From assembly GCA_963922205.1 (NCBI GenBank), contig CAWUHX010000098.1:248001-312000 (forward strand): DNA of 64,000 bases, given 5' to 3'. Origin of the DNA: Romanomermis culicivorax (lineage: Eukaryota; Nematoda; Enoplea; Mermithida; Mermithidae). The notes beneath the pieces were generated by a model. It was not told the DNA's origin, made no database searches, and saw only the letters and a list, made by a program, of their open reading frames with translations. This document shows positions 46,394 to 58,114 of this stretch, in pieces. Position 1 is the first letter of the stretch, and each line of letters starts with the position of its first letter. The position numbers and the translations under genes were made by a program.

Positions 46394-48560
46394 GTGATCC
46401 CTAGACAAGGACCCTGGGAATTTACGACAGAAGGATGGATCAATGAGTCGATGCCATGGATCGCTTGGAGGCCCGAAGTCACCTCCCCGGAAGATCCCAC
46501 TCTACATCAATCAACTCAAACTGACTCAAGAATGGATCCAAGAAGGCTAGAAGGCTTACAATTCCAATTTAGAGCAGAAGCAGTTCAAAGAAGCAGAAAT
46601 CGTAACAGAAGAAGAACCCCTCAATACAATTTTCAACGAATTTTTAGAAATTTAGTCTCACTTACCTCTTCCTATTTTTTGTTCGCCGTCATATTGTTAC
46701 TTTCCTTCCTCCTTGGCTATTCATTGGGCGAACCCTTTTATCAATGTGGCCCTTCACAAGCCGGTCGTGCTTTGATGGTTCCAAAAACGATGCAATGTCG
46801 CCCTCCGCCACTAATCATAGCTGAAAAACGCGAAATAAAGTTGCACATTTGGTCTACGAATGGACATTTGAATCAAATTATAGCCGTTCGATGTGTTTTA
46901 TGAAACCAAACCGTTTGTACGAACACAGGAGTTTTTGGATCACGAGGAATTGTGTCTGACACCACTCTGCAGTATATTGTCACTCCAGGCTTATGCAGAC
47001 AAGTTTGGTCTGATAAAAACTACATGGGACACAATCTAGTGGAAATTCAACTCGGACTTTGGACCACAAATCAGACGCTGCAAGTAGAATTCAAGTGGTG
47101 CTGCAAAGATACTTGTCGATCAGTCCAGAATTTACTTATGGAAGTTGGAACCATAGCAGCTGTTGATCACAAATCAACTATTAGTGATCTTGGAGACACT
47201 GGTGGTTGCCCTCCTGTTGCTGGACAGTGCTTGAACGCTGGAGGAACGATCATTTGGAATGCCACCACCTTTGAAAATTATTGTCCATTGGCCCTAGTAG
47301 GAAATTTCACAGGACACATCCTACAAGATCATGTGATAGTGGAAGAAGTTCAAGGAGCTTTTCAGCTCTCCGAGATGATTTCTACATGTCACCTACAAAA
47401 CGCTGATTCTACTGAACAAGGACCTATCCTGCAGTTTGAAGAAGATGTTCATCAACTCTTGGCCGATCGAGAAACATCAAATATCAATCTTGGATCACTC
47501 GAAAAAGATCCTATGAATTCGAAATTTCAATTTTTATACGACAAAATTATCGAGCAAGAAAGTCGAATTTTCCAAACTATTTGGACCGCATTATGTCATT
47601 CTTCAAAACAACGTTTAGTAATGATTTGGCAGCTTTTGAAACTCGATCCGACTTTAGGAGCCAGAGCTCTACTCATGCAAAATGATATTATCGCTTCCTT
47701 TGCAGGTCAAGCTCTCATGGTTTGGGAATGCGAAAAAATCGTGCCAGATCATATATTTTGGGACTATCAAGCTAATCAAACCTGCTACGCCTATTTCCCG
47801 ATTTCATTTCAAAATCGCACGCCTTTTGTGGTCCCCGGAACGAAGGATGTGATTGGAACATTGCCTGTCGTAGATTGCAATCACCATGTGGTTGGTATCT
47901 ATCACGAAACAGGAACTGGATGGAGAACATCTACTGGCCCAGTGCATGTTGCAACAATCCCTTATGGTATCCAGTGGCAAGGCAGAACCAATTTGCAAAC
48001 TTTCAATACACCTTCCTATTTTCACGATCAACAAGCTGGCGTTTTGCACACTTTTGGCCTTATGAGAAGCTATTTTTCCAAAATTTTGATCATTGAAAGC
48101 ACCTTGAACCGACTTACACGATATACAGTGGGACTATCGCTGGATCCAACTGTGGTGTATCAGACTTTGGCTCGTACAGGGAAGATGGTAGCAGAAATCA
48201 CGGAAGGAGCCACCAACTCGTTGGAACACATCAGCACCACAGACGTGAAGAATTTAATCACTGCTATGGATTATTTGATGTCTGGCCCTCTACAACTCAT
48301 TTTAAATATGCTCGTTGTCTTAGCAGTCCTGATCGTTTTACTTTTGATAGGATATTTCGTTTTTCGTCATTACCTCAGAGCAAGAATTGGGAAATGTTTT
48401 AGCCTCCCTCGCCGCTGGAAGAAGGATTGTGAGCCAATCGTTCGATTCTCAGATTTGCAAGAAATGGAAAGAGGAAATGAAGAAAAAATGCAAAACAAAC
48501 ATGCAGATTCCACATCATCTGAAGTAGCTTATTCTACCATGTTGAAGAAGGCTTTTTCAT
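46394..48560 (+). pseudogene. env-like: Envelope-like transmembrane glycoprotein, located between gag and protease
   Basis: In the same phase as gag and the protease. An Arg-rich start leads to a first hydrophobic segment (YFLFAVILLLSFLLGYSLG, about 46675-46730) that could be a signal anchor, then a cysteine-rich ectodomain with paired cysteines (KWCCKDTC near 47095), GGTIIWNATTFENYCPL near 47240-47290 and N-glycosylation sites (NQT, NAT, NFT). A second segment (LILNMLVVLAVLIVLLLIG, about 48295-48350) is followed by a basic cytoplasmic start. This is the shape of a type I viral fusion/envelope protein. One TGA at 46901-46903 breaks it. I cannot assign a virus family; chuvirus-like glycoproteins captured by retroelements are one candidate. 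Confidence 0.65.
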
Positions 48561-49476
48561 CATGGCTAAGTTGCAAAACTTCATCAAAAGACGAATTTTC
48601 GACCTCAAACTGCAATATGAGACTCAGCATTCAACCGACTCAAGATCGATGTCCCACCATTGATGTGTGGTTGAACGAAGATGTAGAAGAACCTATAACT
48701 ACATTAGTGGACAGTGGTTCGGACATCTCCCTCATTGGTTACGACTTGGCAATAAAAAGGGGATTTAAAATACTCCCCCCGATGATCAAAAGCTACAAAG
48801 TTTTTAACAGTCAAACCATGGAAGTCATGGCTTCTTGTTGGGTTAGAATTTCACCTACAGTGGAGCAAAATTTTTCGTCATCGCCTGAATTACTTGGAGT
48901 ACACGTAGTCAATAATTCAACTTATGATTTGCTACTAGGGACTGACTTCTTACGACGATTCGCAAAGACAGAGCTACATTGGAAAGCCACTCGTATCAAT
49001 TTTGGTTCAATAACAGTGTCCATGAAAAATCCGAATATCTTCCTGCCCGATACCACCCGAGGAATAGTGCTCCTGGCCGAGACAGTGGCCATTCCAACCC
49101 GAACTATTAACTTTGTGCCCAGCTAGAGGTGCCTTACGCCCAATTGAATTCATTGATTTTTGAACCTTTGTCAAAGTTCGTACTCCGTTTCCACCTACAA
49201 GTTGCCTCTTGTTTAGTCAAACCCGATGATGGACTTATTCCAGTCAGTATTCTCAACACTACGGAAAGCCCTATTACACTTTATCAAGGAACCAAAATTG
49301 GAAAAGTTCGAGCCTATCAGAATTTGTATTCTGATCAACCAACATCCTGCAATCAAAGAATTTGCTTATCTCAAGATTTCTGCGAAAAGAATGAAAAAGA
49401 AAAAGGGGAGATTTTGTTAGGAAATCCTGAACTTCAGGGAGGGCTGAACAGATGCTGGATGAAAGCAATCTCATAA
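48561..49476 (+). pseudogene. Retropepsin-type aspartic protease and start of pol
   Basis: Fused in frame to the envelope-like region. TLVDSGSDISLIG (48704-48742) is the catalytic DSG box and YDLLLGTDFLRRF (about 48925-48963) the second conserved block of Ty3-type proteases. The frame ends at TAG 49124-49126. A shifted frame continues with the protease-RT linker (FEPLSKFVLRF, ITLYQGTKIGKV) to about 49440, where the sequence switches abruptly to the RGG-type frame. No RT of this element is present. Confidence 0.8.
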
Positions 49477-51395
49477 CGATTGCTGCAAGCCCAACTATAG
49501 AAGAAATTGAAGCAAGGCTCAGGGAGCAGGCTGAAAAGGAAATGGAAAGGCAGAAGAAGATTTTTGTTAAACAGCTTGCGGAGCAGAAAGTGGGATTAGA
49601 TCAGCAGCAGAAGCAGCTGGAGCAAGTATTGGCTGGTTTTACAGCACAGCCCATGCCTCTGGCAGCGCCTACAGCCGTGCAAACTTCAGCCAAGCCGCCT
49701 ACTGCTTATCATATCCGGAAATTGGCGGCACAGCCAGCTAGTATGCAGGCCATCCAACCTGCTATCAGCAAGGTTGTGCCGGCAGTTCAAATAGCGCCCA
49801 GAGATCCAGGAATAGATGGTGGTATACCAGGCATGTATACTGCCGAGGAGGTTAGAAAGTTTAGAGCAGAAGGTCGTATGGACGACCAGATTAAAAGGTT
49901 AGGAAGGAGGAAGATAGCCCCAAGGGCCAATAGGGCTAAAAGGAGAGATGGGGAAGATGTGATTGAAATCAGTGATGATGATGGAGAGAAGACAGGGAGT
50001 TCTAAGTCTATGGACTCGAAATTTGTTGGATCTACTACCTTATTGACAGATTCAACCAAGTCTAAGACTAGAACTATGCTGACGCTGATGAGCCAGACGC
50101 CTGGAACCACAAGTTCTATGAGTCAAGTGCAGTCGAGGGTAGCTTCAGCTAAAATGCCCAGTAAATCAGCTGCATCTCAGGTAAGTGCAACGATGAAAAG
50201 TACTTTGGCTAACCCGGTGTCTAAAGTGGAGCACACTTCTCAGCAGAACCAGAGCAGTTCCTCTGGGAAAAAAGTTATTTCCAAACCCTCTATGTCAGAA
50301 CCAACTAAACCGGTCAAGAGAAGTAGAGATAAAGAAGTAACTTTGGAATACCTGAGTTCTGTTTTGAGAGACTACTGGGATGTCCATAAGAAGTTTCCAG
50401 TGGTGAAAGGAAGGATAGATTTTTCGACACCGGAGGTGATTGAATTTTTTGCTCAGGATATGCCAGATGATGATAGGAATCAAATCATCTGGGCGTTGGT
50501 GAATAATGGAGTAGAGGAGCTTTATGAGAACTATGGGGATCACTTTGATGTTCAATGTGGTTTCCTGTATGATCACATAAACGTTCCTGAGCCCATTTGG
50601 GAGTATGTTTGGCTCGAATTGATGCCAAATTGGTTTCATCATTTTGATGCGGAGATAGTGATGGCAGACACGAGATACTTATGTACCATGGTGTTGCTAA
50701 AGTTGGAACAACATCAGTTGGGCCCGAGACATATTGATGCAGTTGATGCACAGGCCAAGTCATTTGTGACGGAAAGGTACTATTCAATCTACTTGCAGGG
50801 AGAGGGTAGTTTTGCATTCAGGGAAGTGTATGCCAACTGAATGCAGGAACACCAGCAAACTGCAGTAGATATGGCAGCAAAAAGAAGGTTGTCGGAGATG
50901 GTTCAGAGGTTTTCTGGTAAGTTCCAGAAAGCTGAGGATGAGGAGGGGCAACCCTTCAAGATTCCCATTTTAACAGAAAGGCAACCTAGAGATACATCCA
51001 GGACTAGGAGCCAGCACTCGCGACAGTCATCTCACTCGCAGGGTCCGAAACAGCCTGGAGTATTCAAGTTACCATATGCAAATCAACAGAGTCAAGGAAG
51101 GTCCAGTACCTCAGCTTCTGGAGTATCTTTCGTAAGTTCCACTCAGGGCTCGTACTAGAGGGGAACTGGAGGGGGATATGGCCGAGGCTGGGGTCAGGGA
51201 CAGGGTCAAGGAAGACCCTTCAGAATGGTTAATCCGCAACCGTATACAGGTCAGGCGATGGCCGGGGCCCCTCATGCGACCCAACCTGGAGGAGTTTTTG
51301 GGGGATTCCTCAGGGGTCATGGAGCTTGGGGTGGTCCCTATCCTCGCTGTGGTAGCTTTCAATATGGCGGTTATGGTGGTGGTGGGCAACAATAA
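49452..51395 (+). pseudogene. Second, 5'-truncated copy of the coiled-coil/RGG protein
   Basis: One frame of 648 codons with TGA at 50838 and TAG at 51156. It starts mid-protein with a coiled coil (EARLREQAEKEMERQKKIF), has GIPGMYTAEEVRKFRAEG (cf. GIPGVYSPEKVQQMLAEG in the 35-39 kb copy), a shared globular domain (YWDVHKKFPVVKGRIDFSTP, PEPIWEYVWLELMPNW) and a Gly-rich RGG tail. The sequence after the stop (TAGCCGCACA-TTTTGG-CCAAAATTTAT, then an A-rich tract) also matches, so both are copies of one transcribed unit. The two proteins are only moderately alike, so they belong to different subfamilies. The N-terminal exonuclease-like part is missing. Confidence 0.65.
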
Positions 51396-52639
51396 TTTTA
51401 TATAGCCGCACAGTTTTTGGACCAAAATTTATAATTTTGCACAAATTTTATTTCAAAAAACACAAAAATACAAAAACACAAATATAATACAAAATACAAA
51501 AAAATATATTATCTCGTTTTATTGTTTCTTTAAATTTTTTAAATTTTTCTCGTTTCTGCTGCCCAAAAGTTGCCCTGCAAAATTCGACTTTCCGTCCATC
51601 CTATTTCAGGCGTGTACATAGCCCTCATATTTTTTCTCGTTAATTTCAGGGCCTGAAAAAGATGAAGACCTGAAAAATTTTATTTGCAGTTATAAAATTA
51701 TTTCGTAATTAGATAATTGAAATATTTTATAGAAAATATTTTTTACTGAGTAGATTTGTATTGGACGGAGCGATGTGGCAAGCGGCCGACCATAGAGGAA
51801 GCGCACCTGGGGTAGCTCAACCCCTACGTTGTAAAAGCCAGTACATGGGAGGAGAGGAATGGTGGCGCCCTGGATCTAGGTACAGATCAACGTCAAAGTC
51901 CAGGCCGAACTACATTCGTGATCATTTCCAGTAGCCTGAAAAGGAGTGCCCTGCCGAATGAATTGATCAAAGTCGTCATCACCTGAAGGACCTGGTAGGG
52001 GCAGGATCACATTTTGGAGGGGGTAGCCCCAAAAATTTGTTTTCCAAGGGGAAAACTGTTATGCAGTCGGGGCCTCAGTATGAGACTCAGGCTGCAGAAA
52101 GGTTTTCACCTCCCATTGGTCAGTTTTGAGGGCCAAGGGATGTCAGGGTTGCCACAGGTGCATGTGTTCAGCTTTCCGTGTCGGTGCGCAGGTGGTTGGA
52201 CGTGGTGAAAAGTGGCCAAAAAAGAAAGAAAATTTTCATAGAGAAAAGTGGCCACTGTTTCCCGTGTTTTTTATATTCTCATTCATTCTGGAAAATATTG
52301 TATTTTTATGGAGCGTTGCTGCCATCGTCTTATATATAATATTTTTATTATTATTTTTGTTTGGCGTCACCCATCATCACCAGATACAAATTGAGTCAGT
52401 AATTTGTTTTGTTTTGTGAGCATAGTGGAGGCTCTATTAAGATTAGGTGTGGAGACTTGGGTAGGATCTCCTGAGGTACGTGCCAAGGTGTTCTGCCTGA
52501 GGTTTGATGAAAGTTCTGGGGAGTATCTGGTGAAACGTGTGAGAGAGTTCTTAGTTTATTGTTTTTGTTAACCTGTGGTCAGAACTGTTGCAACTTCCTT
52601 TGTCTAAACCCAAAGGTCAGTTACATCAACCTTAACCCA
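51396..52639. other. 3' region of the RGG copy and junction with the Polinton
   Basis: No gene recognised. 51400-51510 is homologous to 34880-35016 (minus). Beyond about 51600 I see no clear match. The Polinton polymerase begins to be readable, on the minus strand, near 52640. Confidence 0.4.
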
Positions 52640-55187
52640 CATCAGCCTAACACACAACTCTAAATGCAAAAACTTGTGTAATTTTACAAAATTACTGTTT
52701 TATACCATTCCAAGAATATCCCACTTGCCGCAGGTTCCATAGCATTGTGACCATACATGTCAGGCTAGGGTATGATCCTATATATCCCTAATTTTCCTCT
52801 CTATTAAAGAGGAAAATTAGGGATATATCATATTTATTTACATATTTCCCCTATCCAAAAGATTTTTGGTAGAGCTGTTAGAAGCATCTGAAGAAAGTTC
52901 AAAGAATCAATAATTTTTATCTATCATACTTTGATACACATCAATTCCAATTCTGAATACATAAATAAATAAAATGAAAAACTGTAAAAACAGGTCACTA
53001 ATTTACCCTTGTTAATAATGTTTAGTTTATGATGAATGTTATGGTACAGAAATTGGGTCATAAATTGTCCATCGAACCCTCGAGAATTATGTGCTAGGGC
53101 TGAATGTTTTTCATATCTTTTCCAAAAAAGTACTCACAAAAATCAATTAGACATGTTGATCCTATGAATACACGCTCATGTTGACCACATGTATCACAAC
53201 AAGAATCTCCTTCACTTTGATGACACTGATCCCATACAGTATGAACAACACATAAATTTGGTTCATGTTCGAATACATCACCTAGTTCTGTTTGTCATAA
53301 AACTTTTTCTGTGTAGTCTAAAAATCATAAAACACAAATTTTTGATTAATTGGACACTTATTCGTAATTCCTGTTTACTCATCAATTAGACAAGTATTGT
53401 CATCATTAAGACCCTCCTCATTTGTTTCAAACACATCTTCTTCTTCTTCAATCTGCTCATTACCAACAGGTTGCATAAAACATAAGTGTCCTAAAATATA
53501 AAAAAAATTGGAATAAATATAAAAAAATATCTTATCTAATATCCTTTTTTGGTACACTCTTTCTACATGTTCTGCATTGAAAATAACCACAGTGATGAGT
53601 CTTAGAATGCACTCACTGAACCAATGTATCGCACTGTTCACACACCTTGAAACAATCACATATAGATGTCTCAGTTTTTTGATGTTTGGATGTCCTTTTT
53701 GTGTAGAAACAAATTTGTGTCAAGCAAAGCACTCATTGTTTTTAAAATATCAATGACAATCTTTGCATTTTTTGCATCTTTGCATTAATTGATTACATGG
53801 GGGTGTATTGTAACACAAAGGGCAAAAGGTTTTGCATCTATGTTATACTTTGTTATTGTAGGCTAAATCACAACACTGAAAAAAGTAACTGTGGTCAAAA
53901 AAAGCAGGCATCTTTGTAATGATTGAGTAATGATTGTCATGATGGTAAATATTCAAAACATGCATTGCTTAAGGTCCTTAAAATGCTAAATGTACCCATG
54001 ATAACAGAAAAGTAAAAAACATTCCTACCTTTAAATATTAAATCCTTAAATCGTTTCTTGCTAAAAATTTTGATCTGATAATCAGGCAGTAGAACAGCTT
54101 GTAGCTTTTCCCACTGATAAAATCCACAAGACCCTTGATGATTGGATAAACCTGCTTGAACCATCAATTCTTTAGCAACATTTGTTTGCAGTACATGTCT
54201 CTTGTCAGACTTTTGTATACTTTCCCACTTGTACACCGCATTCAGATCCTTTTTATTAATGTAAGCTCTAGCAACTACGAGAGCTCTAGCAAAGCACAAG
54301 TTATTGTCATTATGGATTTGAATGATGCAACATTAGTCTTTCAGGAAATTGTTATGTTTTAAGTATTGATGAGCATTATTAATACCTTAAAATAAAAAAA
54401 TAAAGAAAAAAACAAAGAAACAAAGAAAGAAAGAAAAAAATTTTCAAAATGTTAAAATGCAAACAAGTGAGTAAGTAAGTAAGTCAATTAGGTTACCACG
54501 GCAAGTAGGTGGTGTTACAACAATAGTACAAATTGCAGCTTCTCCACTATTAATTTGAATTTGCTTGTTTGATTGAAGAACAGGGTTAAGAATAATCATG
54601 ATCAAATCAGCTCTTAAAGCATGTTTTGGTTTGAAGGGTATCAAAATGCATCATTTTGTCAAATCTGGATGGTCAAAAGAAAAAACCATAAGCGCATTAT
54701 CATCCACACTCTCTGAAATTCATTCAGTTATGCATTAAAATGTTGGCCCAAGTTCAGCATTTAAATCATCCATATATTCGGGTATTATGAAAGTTCAAAG
54801 AGTACTCCTGATCTTCCGTATTAAAATGTCTAATATTTACCATATTGGTTTGACCTAACTCAAAAAAATCATCTGCAACAAAGGAAGTATTTGTTACACT
54901 CCCACTGCCAATCTAAACTGATTCGTAATTTCTTCTTCATCAGAACTGTGTGGTGTATGAGTTTCCTACTGTTCATTTTCATCATCATCATAATCTAAAA
55001 TAGTTCCTTCTTCTTTATCCAAAATATCCTTATCCAGTGTTTTTTCTTCTTTTGCTTCTTCCTCTGAAGTAATATCCTCCAAATCCTCGACCACAACCAA
55101 TTCCTCTTCATCAGAAGTAATATCCTCTAAATTTTCCCTATATGTATCACCCTCATCAGAAGTTATATCCTCATATGTAGGTTTCAT
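52640..55187 (-). pseudogene. pPolB: Polinton protein-primed DNA polymerase B, N-terminal half
   Basis: Read leftward: an acidic start with three EDITSDE/EDITSEE repeats (55170-55070), DHPDLTK and LRADLIMIILNPVLQSN (54610-54560), MCFARALVVARAYI (54299-54258), AGLSNHQGSCGFYQWEKLQ (54155-54100), a Cys/His finger region (PAFFDHSYFFQCC, CKTFCPLC, CKKCKDCH; 53915-53740), then exonuclease motifs FVFYDF (near 53335) and AHNSRGFDGQF (near 53085-53055), IDSLNFLQMLLTALPK (near 52905) and GHNAMEPAASGIFLEWYK (near 52745-52690). This is the Polinton order. At least a dozen stops, shifts or short introns break it. The palm domain with YxDTDS should follow to the left and is absent. Confidence 0.85.
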
Positions 55188-55878
55188 TATAAAGATTATT
55201 GAAAACTAAAAAAAACTAGAAAACACAACTATTTACCAAAATGTATACAGTAATAATGAACAATTATTTTGTATATAGCAAAAACTATCAATTCTACAGT
55301 AAAGTTTTAATTATTGTTTATGACCCTGTTGCAGTAGCTTTTCTCTTTATGATGGGAAAGCTTTAAAGACCTCTATAACTCATGAACACATGGTCATATC
55401 ATTTCTTTAGCTTATTTTACCAGCATATAACCAGTTAAAACCAGTTGAAAAACCTGTTTTACAGTACAACTCCAGTATTTTTTTTTGATTCTTAATACTA
55501 CAAAAGAACTGTAATAGTAGTTTATAACCCTGTTGCATCATCTTTTCTTTTTATGAGGGAAAGCTCTAAAGACCACTGTAACTCATGAGCACTTGGCTAG
55601 ATCATTTTTCTAGCTTTGACCTTTAAGATTACTGTAAGTCATAAACACGCAATTATTTTATTTCTCTAGCTTCTACATGTAGATGTCAAAATATAGGGTT
55701 ACTGTAGGATATATAGCCTGGATATTCATTATATTTATAACTCCGCCTCTTACTCTCTAAATTTTTGATCAATTTATACATTTCTCATTTCTGTTGGTAC
55801 AAAAGCTGCTTGTTTGTTTGTTTTTCTTTCTCTTTGGTACATTGCATCTATTCAGTTCCTGAATACATATTTTTAAAA
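55188..55878. promoter_or_regulatory. Divergent promoter region of the Polinton, with repeats
   Basis: Separates minus-strand PolB from the plus-strand genes. A unit of about 98 bp (TTTATGACCCTGTTGCA... to ...TTTCTTTAGCTT) is present at 55317-55413 and 55520-55617, and a shorter third copy at 55621-55672. TAACTCCGCCT lies at 55739-55749 upstream of the first plus-strand gene. Confidence 0.5.
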
Positions 55879-56639
55879 ATGGAACACCAGTTTATGTTGG
55901 ATGATAATATGGCCTTATTTGTAGTGGTTGAAGGTAAATACATGTCAATTTATTTTCGTAACATTGACCCCAAAACAGAGGAGGCATACTGTCACAGGTT
56001 CAAACTTATTATGCCTCAATATGGTATATTAGGTGGCAATGTAAACATTATTGAAAAGACATTTCCCCATGAACGTCAATGCAGTATCAACTTTAGATAT
56101 AAGATAATGGTGAAAAGCAATGGAGTTGCAGTATGATTTACCAATCTCTTTAATGGAACAATATGGAGTTTATTTAAAGAAGTAAGTTGAAATGAGCTGA
56201 TTTGAATTTTCTCTTTTAACAGTTTTAAAGACTAATGTTTTTTCTTTAGCAAATTTGGCATTGGATAAACTCAATACATGAAATATCACTTGTAATTTCA
56301 AACGAGTACCATACATTAGCAATAAAACATCTAGCAACAACATTGAAATGCAAAACGACCAATGATGATGATGACACAACAGTCAACAATACTACAAAAA
56401 TTGTTGGAGAAGGCGGCAATGCAACAAAAATTGTTTGTGAAGGTGGTGATGCTACAAAAATTGTTAGAGAAGGCGGAGATGCTATAAAAATTATTGGAGA
56501 AGGCAGTGATGCTACAAAAATCATTAGGGAAGGCCGGGATGCTACTGTAAATCAAAAGACAAGCACTCAAATGATGTTTGTTAAGAAGCTTTTATCAACT
56601 ACATCAATGATTTGCACTATGATTCATCATTGGATATGA
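55879..56639 (+). pseudogene. Unknown Polinton gene with 11-residue repeats, two exons
   Basis: Exon 1 starts at ATG 55879 (MEHQFMLDDNMALFVVVEG), passes one TGA at 56134-56136 and ends at about 56181 before a consensus donor GTAAGT. The acceptor TTTCTTTAG at 56249 opens exon 2 (QIWHWINSIHEISL), which contains five tandem 33-bp units coding GGDATKIVREG-type repeats (about 56390-56545), and ends at TGA 56637. The Gly/Asp-rich repeat suggests an extended or fibre-like segment; no known domain is recognised. Position next to the divergent promoter suggests early expression with PolB. Confidence 0.5.
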
Positions 56640-57150
56640 GTTCTTTAGATGCCGAAACCAAGCCTACTTTCAAATTACATGTTCTGGGTTTAGATATTCC
56701 ATGGTTTTTTGATGAGCATGGTTTTTTGATGAGAAAAAATGTTTATAGTCATATGTGCTGAACTGGCTGTACAAAACATTTTCATGGAATGTATTTTTGA
56801 CTGTTATTGTGCAAAAGATGTAGGAAATGTTGAGGATCATCAGTGTCCGGGGCATCATTCCATATATAATAATGCAATTATGCCGAAAGTTGATCATTTG
56901 TATGAAAAGATGGGGCTTATTATTGACTGTTTTGAGTATGTTATAAGGGAGGTTCAAGGTTACTATTGTCTTCATGCTTTTAAGCAGATGATTGATATAT
57001 TTTCTGTATTCCACTTACAAGTGCAAGTCATATGATTGTTAGGGATATTGTAGCTCATTTCATAGATGAGGGTTATCATTATGATTTTGATGATGATATT
57101 GTTATTGTTATGGAAACACTGTGTGAGTTTATTAATCGTAAACTGTAAGG
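56637..57150 (+). pseudogene. Unknown Polinton gene
   Basis: Starts MSSLDAETKPTF at 56637, overlapping the stop of the preceding gene, shows LDIPWFFDEHGFLM, shifts frame near 56735 into CAELAVQNIFMECIFDCYC and QCPGHHSIYNNAI, then after another shift near 57030 into DIVAHFIDEGYHYDFDDD. Several Cys and His could bind zinc. I do not recognise the family. Confidence 0.45.
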
Positions 57151-57486
57151 TTTTATTTACTCACTGTGTTATATTTTTTTGTATGCTTAATTAATTAATG
57201 CTTAATAATATATTTTCATATATCCATTGCAAACAATGATCATGTGTTACCATACTACACATACTGTATGTTTACGAAATCAAGCTACTTAATTTATACT
57301 GTATTTTGTTTTATTCAATCATTTAGTTTTAATGCTTTACGCCAATTATCTTTAATATATTGTCTTTTATGTAACTATTAGTGTTTTATTCTACTGTAAT
57401 GTTGGTAATTATAAATAACATTCGACTAAAATAAAATCGTTTTTCAAAACTGTTCGAGTAAAAAAGTGCTTGGTTTTTCTCAAGAG
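57151..57486. other. Intergenic, AT-rich
   Basis: No gene seen; probable promoter of the packaging ATPase. Confidence 0.3.
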
Positions 57487-58114
57487 ATGTCAGAGCATGA
57501 AGAGTTTCATATGTGGAAGCACCCATTTAATTGCATAGCTTCTACTCCAAAAAAATCAGGAAAAACTCAATTTGTTAAAAATCTTGTAATTTCTGCAAAA
57601 GAAATGTTTCACTCTGCTCCTGTGAAAACTTATTGATGTTACTCGGAATGGCAAGAAGCTTACAATGAATTAGTTCAAAAATGTTCTTATGTGGACTTTG
57701 TTCAAGGTTCACCTGACTTGGATGAACCTCAAAAAAGTAAAGACACACAAACTATTAATTATGGATGATATGATGCAAGAGATGAAGAACGATCAATGTT
57801 TAACTCAACTTTCTACTAAAGGTTCGCATCACTGGAACTTATCAATTATACATATAGTTCAGAATGCACTTTTTGATGCAATGCATAGAATAAATGATTC
57901 TTTTAAAAAATCCAAGTGATAGATTTTTCATACATTGGCTCAACAGATTTTTCCATTTAGTTCAAATTATTTCGTAGAAGCATATGAGGATGCTACCAGT
58001 ATACCATATGCATATTTACTATTAGATCTTACACGGACATGGCCTGAAAAATATCAACTTATGTCTAATATATTTCATAAAAATAATCACATGATTTTAT
58101 ATAAACCTCAGTAA
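57487..58114 (+). pseudogene. Polinton FtsK/HerA-type DNA packaging ATPase
   Basis: MSEHEEFHMWKHPFNCIAST leads into the Walker A region (TPKKSGKTQF), then YSEWQEAYNELV, DFVQGSPDLDE, Walker B (LLIMDDMMQEM, near 57748-57780), GSHHWNLSIIHIVQNALF near 57820-57880, QQIFPFSSNYFVEAYEDAT and YLLLDLTRTWPEKYQLMSNI. All are Polinton/A32-like ATPase blocks. In the family it pumps DNA into the capsid. A TGA near 57635 and shifts near 57755 and 57915 break it. The usual GPTGSGKT is changed to STPKKSGKT. Confidence 0.88.

Noticed and set aside
52780..52828. Perfect 21-bp inverted repeat (loop of 7) as a terminator or transposon end
   Set aside because: It lies within readable PolB sequence on the minus strand, so it is more likely a chance or local duplication than an element boundary.
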